Position numbers and translations under genes: made by a program. The notes beneath the pieces are model-generated. The model did no database searches. It saw only the letters and a program-made list of their open reading frames with translations, and had not been told where the DNA came from. A stretch of 21,327 nt of DNA, taken from contig JBFWIM010000020.1 in assembly GCA_050255995.1 (NCBI GenBank), forward strand, positions 1 to 21,327. The letters are read 5' to 3'. This DNA comes from Intestinibacillus sp050255995 (lineage in GTDB: Bacteria > Bacillota > Clostridia > Oscillospirales > Butyricicoccaceae). Numbering within the stretch: position 1 is the stretch's first letter; each line of letters opens with the position of its first letter. Below are positions 7,801 through 13,416 of the stretch, piece after piece.

Positions 7801-8565
7801 GGCGAGATAGCGGTCAAACGCTTCCTGCACCTGCGGATCGTCCAGCGTGACGTTGTCGATCTCCGTCAGGAAGGTGGTGTGGCGGCAATGATCCGACCAG
7901 TAGGTGTCGACCATGCGCACCTCAGTAATCGTCGGATCCCGCTTTTCGTCCCCGGCGAAATAGGCCTGAAGGAACTTGAGGTCGTCCAGATCCATTGCAA
8001 GGCCGAACGTATCGCGCAGGCCGGACAGGGCGGCTTCGTCCATGGAGACAAAGCCTTCGACAATATTAACCTTCGTCGGGATTTCATAGACCGCCTGCAG
8101 GGTCGCGGGTTTGGCAAGAGACGCTTCGCGGGTGTCGACGGGGTTGATGAGGTAGTTTCGGATCTTCGCAAGGTCATTCTGCGTCAGGTCGCCCTCGAGC
8201 ACATATACTCTGGCTGCGGCGACCGTCGGGCGCTCGCCCTGCGTCATGAGCTGGATGCACTGGGCGCAGGAATCGGCGCGCTGGTCATACTGGCCGGGCA
8301 GCGGCTCAACCGCGAGCACGGTGTGTGCGCCCGCCGGACGCGGGAAGTCCTCGTCGCAGCAAACGTCAGTCATCGGCTCGGAAAAGACGATTTTCTTCGC
8401 TTTTTCGTAAGTTGCGGTATCGATTCCCTCCACATCGTAGCGGCACAGGTACCGCACGCCGGTGAGCGACCGGATATCCAGCTGGTCGCGCAGGCTTGCA
8501 AGCAGACTGCGCGCCTCCACATCAAAACCGGGGCGTTTTTCTGCGAAGCATCTTAAAACTGCCAT
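4834..8565 (-). CDS. purL: Phosphoribosylformylglycinamidine synthase, single-chain with glutaminase domain
   Basis: Fourth step of purine synthesis: FGAR plus glutamine and ATP gives FGAM, in the cytoplasm. Seen: 1243 residues in one chain, so the PurS-like, PurL and PurQ functions are fused, as in the large clostridial/streptococcal clade. The synthetase ATP-binding region KNETHNHPTEIEPFGGAAT is near residue 320. The C-terminal class I glutaminase begins at VIPVFPGTNCEYD. It holds the nucleophile Cys1083 in LGICNGFQ and the His1151-Gly-Glu1153 of SHGEGRF. The ATG is preceded by AAAGGAG at eight bases. The gene is alone, not in a pur cluster. A TTTACA-16-TATAAT promoter lies just upstream with a short leader, and no purine riboswitch is visible in it. 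Confidence 0.96.
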   Translation of the reverse strand: MAVLRCFAEKRPGFDVEARSLLASLRDQLDIRSLTGVRYLCRYDVEGIDTATYEKAKKIVFSEPMTDVCCDEDFPRPAGAHTVLAVEPLPGQYDQRADSCAQCIQLMTQGERPTVAAARVYVLEGDLTQNDLAKIRNYLINPVDTREASLAKPATLQAVYEIPTKVNIVEGFVSMDEAALSGLRDTFGLAMDLDDLKFLQAYFAGDEKRDPTITEVRMVDTYWSDHCRHTTFLTEIDNVTLDDPQVQEAFDRYLAARVEVYGEEKAAARPVTLMDIATAAAKVLKKRGYLQNIDESEEINACSIRVEAEIDGKKEPWLLMFKNETHNHPTEIEPFGGAATCLGGAIRDPLSGRSYVYQAMRVTGAGDPTVPLSETLPHKLPQRKLVTTAAAGYSSYGNQIGLATGLVHEIYHPGYVAKRMEIGAVVGAAPACNVIREVPDPGDIVILLGGRTGRDGCGGATGSSKSHTAESLEACGAEVQKGNPPEERKIQRLFRNPEVTCMIRRCNDFGAGGVSVAIGELADGLDINLDAVPKKYDGLDGTELAISESQERMAVVVAPENSEKFIEAARQENLEAVVVATVTDTGRLRMTWNGQRIVDVSRDFLNTNGCAKHADAVVPKMDAPSFFCEPAGDSLNEQLLNHASTLGICLERGLVERFDGSIGASSVFMPFGGKNQLTPTQVMAATLPALHGQCSTASVMAYGFDPYFTEENPFLGASCAVLESVAKLVAAGCDYKTAYLTFQEYFERLNRDPRRFGKPLAALLGAYRAQEELHLGAIGGKDSMSGSYNEMDVPPTLVSFAIAPRAADKLISPEFKGADHPVYCFDAQFDTDGVPDYASIMEMWELVQDLIAEGRAVSAWALSVGGIAEGIMKMAVGNDIGFVFDDMFPVEALFGKNFGGILLEASEPLPGYWLVGHTTAAPEITVEGASVSLSEVKAALEGTLENVFPTRAAASDDKLQTVSFTERSLSRPAVKTAKPLAVIPVFPGTNCEYDTARAVEKAGGAAEIIVVRNLTHDALAQSAEALESAIRRSQMVILPGGFSGGDEPDGSGKFIASFLRNPAIKDAVHALLQKRDGLMLGICNGFQALIKLGLVPYGEIRDEMSADDPTLTFNLIGRHQSRYVTTRVASVKSPWLSGCAVGDLHSIAISHGEGRFVAPQHVIDGLIAGGQVAFQYTDREGNPSMDIAANPNGSLCAIEGITSPDGRVLGKMGHTERFSPYVGRNIYGQKYQPLFESGVQYFK

Positions 8566-8611
8566 TATTGTGACTCCTTTTCAGCGGAAATTTCTTAATT
8601 ATTTCACACAT

Positions 8612-8639
8612 ATTATATGATACCGTCTTTTCTTGTAAA
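8612..8639 (-). promoter_or_regulatory. purL promoter
   Basis: Minus strand: TTTACA (8639-8634), 16-base spacer, perfect TATAAT (8617-8612). It predicts a leader of about 40 bases before the purL ATG. Confidence 0.7.
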
Positions 8640-8666
8640 AATCAAGGAAGCGAATGACGAAACCAC

Positions 8667-8695
8667 TTTAAAATCCGGGCATATTGGTGTATACT
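8667..8695 (+). promoter_or_regulatory. Promoter for the structured leader and rpe
   Basis: TTTAAA (8667-8672), 17-base spacer, TATACT (8690-8695). Transcription would start near 8702, just before the structured segment and 200 bases before rpe. Confidence 0.6.
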
Positions 8696-8701
8696 ATGCT
8701 C

Positions 8702-8880
8702 AGATGAATAGCAGAAGGGGGCCGCACCGGTTGGCGCAGCCCCCATATTCAAAAAGCGGCGGGGCAGGCTAGCGGTGCAACGCCATACGGCGGCAGCTCG
8801 CCCCTGCATCTTACCGCTCCTGCGGCTCCCCGCCGCTGTATTATCAGCCTATGCCGCGCCGGGCGCGCGGGTTCATTTGG
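8702..8880 (+). ncRNA. Structured GC-rich RNA or long leader upstream of rpe, type unknown
   Basis: No gene is visible in this stretch, but it folds well by eye. Hairpin 1 pairs GGGGGC (8717-8722) with GCCCCC (8739-8744), and CGC with GCG inside. A second domain is closed by a perfect 10-bp stem AGCGGCGGGG (8755-8764) with CCCCGCCGCT (8828-8837). It continues with CAGG/CCTG (8765-8768 and 8819-8822) and AGCGGT/ACCGCT (8771-8776 and 8813-8818), then branches into two small hairpins (CGCC-ATAC-GGCG and GCAG/CTGC). A third hairpin is CCGCGC-loop-GCGCGG (8854-8870). There is no U-tract, so it may be a processed small RNA or the rpe 5' leader. I do not recognise a known riboswitch, SRP, 6S or T-box signature. 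Confidence 0.5.
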
Positions 8881-8902
8881 GCAACCTAGGAGGAAAGAAC
8901 AT

Positions 8903-9583
8903 ATGATCAAGCTGTCCCCATCCATTCTGTCCGCAGATTTTGCGAATCTCGCGCGCGATGTGAAGATCGCGGTCGACGCGGGCGCTAACTATGTCCACGT
9001 TGACGTGATGGACGGCCATTTTGTGCCGAACATCACCATCGGCGCACCGGTCGTCAAAGCGCTGCGGGGGGCAACAGATTCCGTGCTCGACGTGCATCTT
9101 ATGATCACCGATCCGGACAAGTATCTCGACGACTTCATCGCGGCGGGCTCCGACATCATCACGGTGCACTATGAATCAAACGGAGACACGCTGGAGCAGC
9201 TCAAGAAGATCCGCGCGGCGGGCGTCAAGGCAAGCTGCACCATTAAGCCGGGCACGCCGGCGGAGGCGCTGCTGCCGCTGCTGCCGTACTGTGACATGGT
9301 GCTCATCATGACGGTTGAGCCCGGTTTCGGCGGCCAGGGCTTTATCCCGGAAAGCATGGACAAGATCCGGACCATTCGCAGGGCGATTCAGGAGAATGGC
9401 TACAACTGTGAGCTGGAGATCGATGGCGGCGCCAAGCTGGCCAACGTTGCGGACATCGTCGCGGCGGGCGCGGACGTCATCGTGGCCGGCTCCGCTGTGT
9501 TTGGTGGCGATATCGCGGGCAACGTCAAAGCGTTCCACGAGAAGTTTCAGGAAGGCGCCGCAAAGGCTGACTGGACAAAGTAA
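8903..9583 (+). CDS. rpe: Ribulose-phosphate 3-epimerase
   Basis: Interconverts D-ribulose 5-phosphate and D-xylulose 5-phosphate in the pentose phosphate pathway; cytoplasmic TIM barrel. Seen: 226 residues, normal length. It starts with the typical SPSILSADFANL. The metal-binding residues are all present: His32 and Asp34 in VHVDVMDGHF, His65 in DVHLM, and Asp174 in EIDGGA. The phosphate loop includes TVEPGFGGQGF and VAGSAVFGG. The start has AGGAGGA eight bases upstream. It is not beside rsgA/thiN as it often is in Firmicutes but alone, behind a long structured leader, with its own terminator. Confidence 0.96.
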   Translation: MIKLSPSILSADFANLARDVKIAVDAGANYVHVDVMDGHFVPNITIGAPVVKALRGATDSVLDVHLMITDPDKYLDDFIAAGSDIITVHYESNGDTLEQLKKIRAAGVKASCTIKPGTPAEALLPLLPYCDMVLIMTVEPGFGGQGFIPESMDKIRTIRRAIQENGYNCELEIDGGAKLANVADIVAAGADVIVAGSAVFGGDIAGNVKAFHEKFQEGAAKADWTK

Positions 9584-9587
9584 AAGC

Positions 9588-9631
9588 GAAATCCTCCGTT
9601 TCCCTGCACAGCAAGGGAAACGGAGGATTTC
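9588..9631. terminator. Hairpin terminator after rpe
   Basis: Perfect 18-bp stem (9588-9605 with 9614-9631) and an eight-base loop, directly after the rpe stop. The T-rich tail is short (TTTCTC), but the stem is long. It can serve the convergent hydrolase gene too. Confidence 0.75.
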
Positions 9632-9701
9632 TCATTACAAAAGAAAATGCAGGATAAGGCGGGGGGTCATACAAACTTGACCGCCGTGCCGTAGGCCATC
9701 C

Positions 9702-10703
9702 TCATTGGTTGTCGGAAGCATGAGGATTCTCCTTTGCCAGTTCACCGGCATCGGGGGCCGCCTCTCCCGCGCCGAGCTGGCGCTCCAGCCAACGGGAGAT
9801 ATCCCCGAACACCTCGCGGCTGTTGGTTTCGTTCAGCAGTTCATGCCGACCATCCTTGTAGAAAATCATGTCAAGGTCGCGGATGCCTGCGGCACGGTAA
9901 TATCCCGCAACCTGACGCACACCCTCGCCGTATCCTCCAACCGGATCCATGTCGCCGGAAAGCAACAGGATCGGCAGGTTCTTCGGCGTCAAGCGGAAGG
10001 AACGGACGTTGTTGGCCTGCACCATGAGGGAAAACAGGTCGCGGAAGCCGGTGGCGGTAAAAATAAAATTGCACTTTTCGTCAGACTGGTATAGTTCCAC
10101 AACTTGCCGGTCACGGGAAATCCAATCAAAGGGCGACAGGTTATTCTTGATTTTCCGGTTGAAGTTATTAAATGCCATCCTGGACAGGAACACGCTGCGG
10201 TAGGTCGTGCCGCGCGAGTGGGCGACCGAGTCGGCCATTCGTGTGGCAGCTTTGGCAAACGGGTTCGGGCCGACTGTGCCACACAGGATGCAGCCGCGCA
10301 GGCTGTCGCCGTACTCTGTGATATACAGGCGCGTGATCAGCGAGCCCATGGAATGCCCCAGCACAAAATAGGGAAGATCGGGATAACGCTCGCGCATAAT
10401 ATCGGTCAGCTTCTCCATATCCTGCACGAGATAGCGCCAGCCGTCCCGGGCGGCAAAAAATCCAAGATCTGCAGTTTTTGAGACCGAGCTGCCGTGTCCA
10501 AGGTGATCGTTGCCGCACACGATGAAACCCAGGCCGCACAGATATTTTGCAAAGACCGTATAGCGGGAAAAATACTCGCACATGCCGTGGGAAAGCTGCA
10601 CAATTCCGCGCAGTTCCACCCCCTCGGGCTGCAAGATATAATAGGTGATGCCAGCAGTGCCGTTGGCGCTTTTGAACATATTTTGTGTGCATTTAATATT
10701 CAT
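9702..10703 (-). CDS. Alpha/beta hydrolase, monoacylglycerol lipase/lysophospholipase-like
   Basis: Serine hydrolase of the Hydrolase_4 (lysophospholipase L2/monoglyceride lipase) type. Seen: 333 residues without an obvious signal peptide. The family N-terminal motif HGMCEYFSRYTVFAKYL is followed by NDHLGHGSS. The nucleophile elbow is GHSMGS with Ser118, and the acid is in LSGDMDPVGG (Asp251 or Asp253, the latter more likely). The catalytic His287 is in DGRHELLNE. The start at 10703 is at the family start, with a modest AAGGA nine bases upstream; no clear promoter was found in the 206-base gap. The last 20 or so residues are low-complexity. The substrate (lysophospholipid, monoglyceride or another ester) is inferred from family only. 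Confidence 0.88.
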   Translation of the reverse strand: MNIKCTQNMFKSANGTAGITYYILQPEGVELRGIVQLSHGMCEYFSRYTVFAKYLCGLGFIVCGNDHLGHGSSVSKTADLGFFAARDGWRYLVQDMEKLTDIMRERYPDLPYFVLGHSMGSLITRLYITEYGDSLRGCILCGTVGPNPFAKAATRMADSVAHSRGTTYRSVFLSRMAFNNFNRKIKNNLSPFDWISRDRQVVELYQSDEKCNFIFTATGFRDLFSLMVQANNVRSFRLTPKNLPILLLSGDMDPVGGYGEGVRQVAGYYRAAGIRDLDMIFYKDGRHELLNETNSREVFGDISRWLERQLGAGEAAPDAGELAKENPHASDNQ

Positions 10704-10839
10704 AAATTCAGATCCTTAGCAATAGGGGATAAAAGCGGATAGGCATAGAAATCTGCAATTATCATAACACAAAAATACGATAAACGGCGAGGGGTTTCGT
10801 TAAAGTTTACAGATGGTTAAAAAATTGGACGGGCATGCC

Positions 10840-10868
10840 TTGTTTTTGGATGTGCGACAGGATATAAT
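10840..10868 (+). promoter_or_regulatory. Candidate promoter for the MIF-like gene
   Basis: TTGTTT (10840-10845), 17-base spacer, perfect TATAAT (10863-10868), about 35 bases before the Shine-Dalgarno. The rest of the 206-base divergent gap (10704-10909) shows nothing else I can identify. Confidence 0.5.
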
Positions 10869-10909
10869 AAAAAGACAGCAAAGATGAAACATAGTTGAGG
10901 TGAAACAAA

Positions 10910-11254
10910 ATGCCATTTATCAGTGTCAATGTAACAAAGCCGCTTTCCGATGCGCAGAAGGATGCGATTATGAAGGGTCTGGGCGAGAAAATCACCCTGA
11001 TTCCCGGCAAGAGCGAGGCCGCTCTGATGATCGACGTTGCCGACGGGCATGCGATGTATCTTGCGGGCACGCGCCGCGATGCGCTTGCCTATCTGGACGT
11101 TAAAATTTATGGCTCGACTGAGTTTGAGTATAAAAAGGCGTTCACCGAGGCGGCGTTTCAGGTAGTTGCCGAGGCGACCGGCATTCCGGCCGACCAGATG
11201 TATCTGACCTTCAGCCAGTTTGAAAACTGGGGTACCAAGGGCACAATGAAATAA
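10910..11254 (+). CDS. MIF-like phenylpyruvate/dopachrome tautomerase-family protein
   Basis: Tautomerase-superfamily protein of the macrophage migration inhibitory factor subgroup, which forms trimers with the N-terminal proline as catalytic base. Seen: 114 residues, the length of animal MIF rather than the ~62 of 4-oxalocrotonate tautomerases. Met is followed by Pro2, which becomes residue 1 after Met removal. Lys34 lies in PGKSE, where MIF has its active-site lysine. The C-terminal MYLTFSQFENWG matches the MIF pattern. GAGGTG lies seven bases before the ATG. The gene is monocistronic, with a candidate promoter and a terminator. Physiological substrate is unknown; a role in host interaction would be speculation. 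Confidence 0.87.
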   Translation: MPFISVNVTKPLSDAQKDAIMKGLGEKITLIPGKSEAALMIDVADGHAMYLAGTRRDALAYLDVKIYGSTEFEYKKAFTEAAFQVVAEATGIPADQMYLTFSQFENWGTKGTMK

Positions 11255-11264
11255 ATAAAGCAAA

Positions 11265-11296
11265 AAGCGGACAGTTCCTGAGGGAACCGTCCGCTT
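11265..11296. terminator. Shared hairpin terminator
   Basis: Arms 11265-11278 and 11283-11296 pair with one mismatch around a TGAG loop, between the convergent MIF-like gene and ung. An A-run flanks the left side, giving Ts on the minus strand. The plus-strand tail is only moderately T-rich. Confidence 0.7.
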
Positions 11297-11308
11297 CTGT
11301 GTTTCCAG

Positions 11309-11995
11309 CTACAGCACATCCGACGTGTCGCACAGATCCCAATTGACCGGTTCAATTCCGTGGTTGTACAGGAAGTCGTTTGCCTGCGAAAAGTGCCGGC
11401 ATCCGAAAAAGCCATTGTATGCCGAAAGCGGGGAAGGATGGACAGTCTCCAGAATCAGATGGTTCGGATTCGTGATGAGCGCTTTTTTGCCGCGCGCATT
11501 ACCGCCCCAAAGCAGGAACACCATGGGGCTTTCGCGCTCGTTCAGCCTGCGGATGACCGCATCGGTGAAGGCTGTCCAGCCGATGGTTTTGTGGCTGTTC
11601 GGCTGTCCCTCGCGCACGGTCAATACCGTGTTGAGCAGCAGCACGCCGCGTTTTGCCCAGGCGGTCAGCTCGCCGGAGGGCGGCGTATCAATGTAGATGT
11701 CGCTCTGCAGCTCCTTGAAAATGTTTCGGAGGCTTGGAGGCGGTTCTACGCCAGCCCGCACAGAAAAGCACAGGCCGTGCGCCTGTCCGCGGCCATGATA
11801 AGGGTCCTGACCCAACAGGACGACCTTTACATCAGAATAAGAGGTGTAGCGCAGGGCGTTAAAAATATCCTCCATCGGCGGATATACGTTATATTTTGCG
11901 TATTCTTCTTTGAGAAATGCGCGGATTTGCTGATAGTATTCGCTCTCGAATTCTTCCTGCAAAAGCGCGTCCCATTCGTTGCCAAGCTGTACCAT
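11309..11995 (-). CDS. ung: Uracil-DNA glycosylase (family 1)
   Basis: Removes uracil from DNA, the first step of base excision repair. Seen: 228 residues. The water-activating motif is GQDPYHG with catalytic Asp64, followed by a PPPSLRNIFKEL segment that contacts DNA. LLLNTVLTVREG and LLWGGNARGKK contribute to the uracil pocket. HPSPLSAYNGFFGCRHFS carries catalytic His186. All are diagnostic of family 1 UDG. The ATG has AAAGGAG eight bases upstream. It converges with the MIF-like gene and diverges from the GntR operon; the two promoters are nearly back to back. Confidence 0.96.
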   Translation of the reverse strand: MVQLGNEWDALLQEEFESEYYQQIRAFLKEEYAKYNVYPPMEDIFNALRYTSYSDVKVVLLGQDPYHGRGQAHGLCFSVRAGVEPPPSLRNIFKELQSDIYIDTPPSGELTAWAKRGVLLLNTVLTVREGQPNSHKTIGWTAFTDAVIRRLNERESPMVFLLWGGNARGKKALITNPNHLILETVHPSPLSAYNGFFGCRHFSQANDFLYNHGIEPVNWDLCDTSDVL

Positions 11996-12025
11996 ACCGT
12001 TACTCCTTTGTTTTGCGTTACGCTT

Positions 12026-12054
12026 ATTGTAACATATTATTTTGGAAATGACTA
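12026..12054 (-). promoter_or_regulatory. Candidate ung promoter
   Basis: Minus strand: TAGTCA (12054-12049), 17-base spacer, TACAAT (12031-12026). The -35 is imperfect and directly abuts the -35 of the divergent GntR promoter. Confidence 0.4.
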
Positions 12055-12082
12055 TTGACAGCAGGGGACTCTTTGATATAAT
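12055..12082 (+). promoter_or_regulatory. Strong promoter of the GntR-ABC operon
   Basis: Perfect TTGACA (12055-12060), 16-base spacer, perfect TATAAT (12077-12082). Start of transcription is expected near 12089, inside the operator repeat. Confidence 0.85.
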
Positions 12083-12123
12083 CTATCTGTACTAGGACAC
12101 ACAGTACAGATAGCATACTGTAC
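12083..12123 (+). promoter_or_regulatory. Palindromic operator, probably for the GntR/YtrA-type repressor
   Basis: Perfect 11-bp inverted repeat: CTATCTGTACT (12083-12093), nine bases, AGTACAGATAG (12103-12113). A further copy of the core, ACTGTAC, follows at 12117-12123. It starts right after the -10 box, where a bound repressor would block transcription. B. subtilis YtrA also uses an inverted-repeat operator in its own promoter; the pairing with this regulator is inference. Confidence 0.7.
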
Positions 12124-12139
12124 GGAAAGGAGGCACGCA

Positions 12140-12520
12140 ATGCTGCACATTGACTACCGCGACAGCCGGCCGATTTATGAGCAGGTGGCAAACAGCTTTG
12201 AACGCATGGCCATCTGCGGCGCCCTTGCGCCGGACAGCCAGATGCCCTCGGTACGGCAGCTGGCGATGGAGCTTTCCATCAACCCCAATACCATTCAGCG
12301 GGCTTACGGCGAGCTGGAGAAGCGCGGTATCATCTATTCGGTCAAAGGAAAAGGCAATTTCATCTCCAGCAACAGCGGGACGCTGCGGGAGCGGCGGCTG
12401 CAGGAGCTTGGGCAGGAGGTCGCCGAGCGGGCGAGGGAGGCGCGCGAGCTGGGGGCGGATGACGCGCGGCTCATCGGCTGGGTCGTCCCGGCAGACATAA
12501 AAGAGGAGGGGAAGACATGA
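12140..12520 (+). CDS. GntR-family transcriptional regulator, YtrA subfamily
   Basis: Short DNA-binding repressor that usually controls its own operon with an ABC transporter. Seen: 126 residues. It opens with HIDYRDSRPIYEQVANSFER and has a winged helix-turn-helix around residues 10-75, with MPSVRQLAMELSINPNTIQR and AYGELEKRGI as recognition region and wing. Only a short helical tail follows instead of a large effector domain, which defines the YtrA group. AAAGGAGG precedes the ATG by seven bases. Its stop overlaps the start of the ATPase gene (ATGA), so the two are translationally coupled. The family often responds to cell-wall-active peptides or antibiotics; the signal here is unknown. Confidence 0.92.
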   Translation: MLHIDYRDSRPIYEQVANSFERMAICGALAPDSQMPSVRQLAMELSINPNTIQRAYGELEKRGIIYSVKGKGNFISSNSGTLRERRLQELGQEVAERAREARELGADDARLIGWVVPADIKEEGKT

Positions 12521-13416
12521 TACAGGCGACAGGCGCAACAAAGCGCTTCGGCGATATCCTGGCGATTCATGAAGTGAGCGCCGAGATCCGCGACGGCTCG
12601 GTGTTTGGGCTGATCGGCTCGAACGGCGCGGGCAAGTCCACGTTCCTGCGCATGCTTGCGGGAATCCTGCGGCCGGATACGGGCCGCATCACCATCGATG
12701 GGCAGGACATCTATGAAAACATCCCGCTGAAGGAGCGGTGTTTTTATATTTCTGACGAGCAGTATTTCTTTTCCAACTGCACGCCGGATGAAATGCGGAA
12801 TTTCTATAAGAAAGTATACCCCAAATTTGACGATACACGCTACCATCACCTGATGCAGGGCTTCAGATTGGACGGTAACCGCAAGATCCGTACCTTTTCC
12901 AAGGGCATGAAAAAACAGGTATCGGTAATTTGCGGCGTGTGCGCGGGCGTTGACTACCTGTTCTGCGACGAAACCTTTGACGGTCTCGACCCGGTGGTGC
13001 GTCAGGCGGTCAAGGGCTTGTTCGCGGCCGACGTCGCCGAGCGCGGCATGACGCCGATCATCGCGTCTCACAACCTGCGCGAGCTGGAGGACATCTGCGA
13101 CCACGTCGGCCTGCTGCACAAGGGCGGCATCCTGTTCTCGCGCGATCTGGACGATATGAAGTTGGGCATTCACAAGCTGCAGTGCATTTTCGACCGCCCG
13201 TTCGACCCTGCCGTGCTCGACGGCGTGGAGGTCTTGAAGGTGGAGCAGCGCGGTTCGCTCTACACCATTACAGCGCGCGGCTCACGTGAGGAGCTTCAAA
13301 ACCGCATTGCGGCGCTGCAGCCGGTCTTCTTTGAGCTGCTGCCGCTGTCTCTTGAGGAGATTTTTATCAGTGAAACGGAGGTGGTCGGCTATGACATCAA
13401 AAAACTCATTCTTTAA
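12517..13416 (+). CDS. ABC transporter ATP-binding protein
   Basis: Nucleotide-binding subunit of an ABC-2 type transporter. Seen: 299 residues. Walker A is GSNGAGKST (34-42). The signature is FSKGMKKQ rather than the strict LSGGQ, which is common in the Ytr/BcrA-type group. Walker B is YLFCDETFDGLDP, with the catalytic Glu. The switch His is in IIASHNL. About 85 residues follow the nucleotide-binding core. The start overlaps the regulator's stop by four bases, and its own end overlaps the permease start by 26 bases, so ATPase and permease are made together. Export of a peptide, antibiotic or lipid is inferred from family only. Confidence 0.93.
   Translation: MIQATGATKRFGDILAIHEVSAEIRDGSVFGLIGSNGAGKSTFLRMLAGILRPDTGRITIDGQDIYENIPLKERCFYISDEQYFFSNCTPDEMRNFYKKVYPKFDDTRYHHLMQGFRLDGNRKIRTFSKGMKKQVSVICGVCAGVDYLFCDETFDGLDPVVRQAVKGLFAADVAERGMTPIIASHNLRELEDICDHVGLLHKGGILFSRDLDDMKLGIHKLQCIFDRPFDPAVLDGVEVLKVEQRGSLYTITARGSREELQNRIAALQPVFFELLPLSLEEIFISETEVVGYDIKKLIL

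Noticed and set aside
8767..8818. SRP RNA Alu-like element suggested by TAGCGGTGC
   Set aside because: The rest of the Alu domain and the GGAAGCAGC apical loop of SRP RNA are absent.
10704..10839. Promoter for the minus-strand hydrolase
   Set aside because: A TATGAT is present on the minus strand, but no acceptable -35 lies at the right distance.
13286..13390. N-terminal extension of the permease
   Set aside because: It lies wholly inside the ATPase gene and encodes an Arg/Cys/Ser-rich stretch unlike a membrane protein start.
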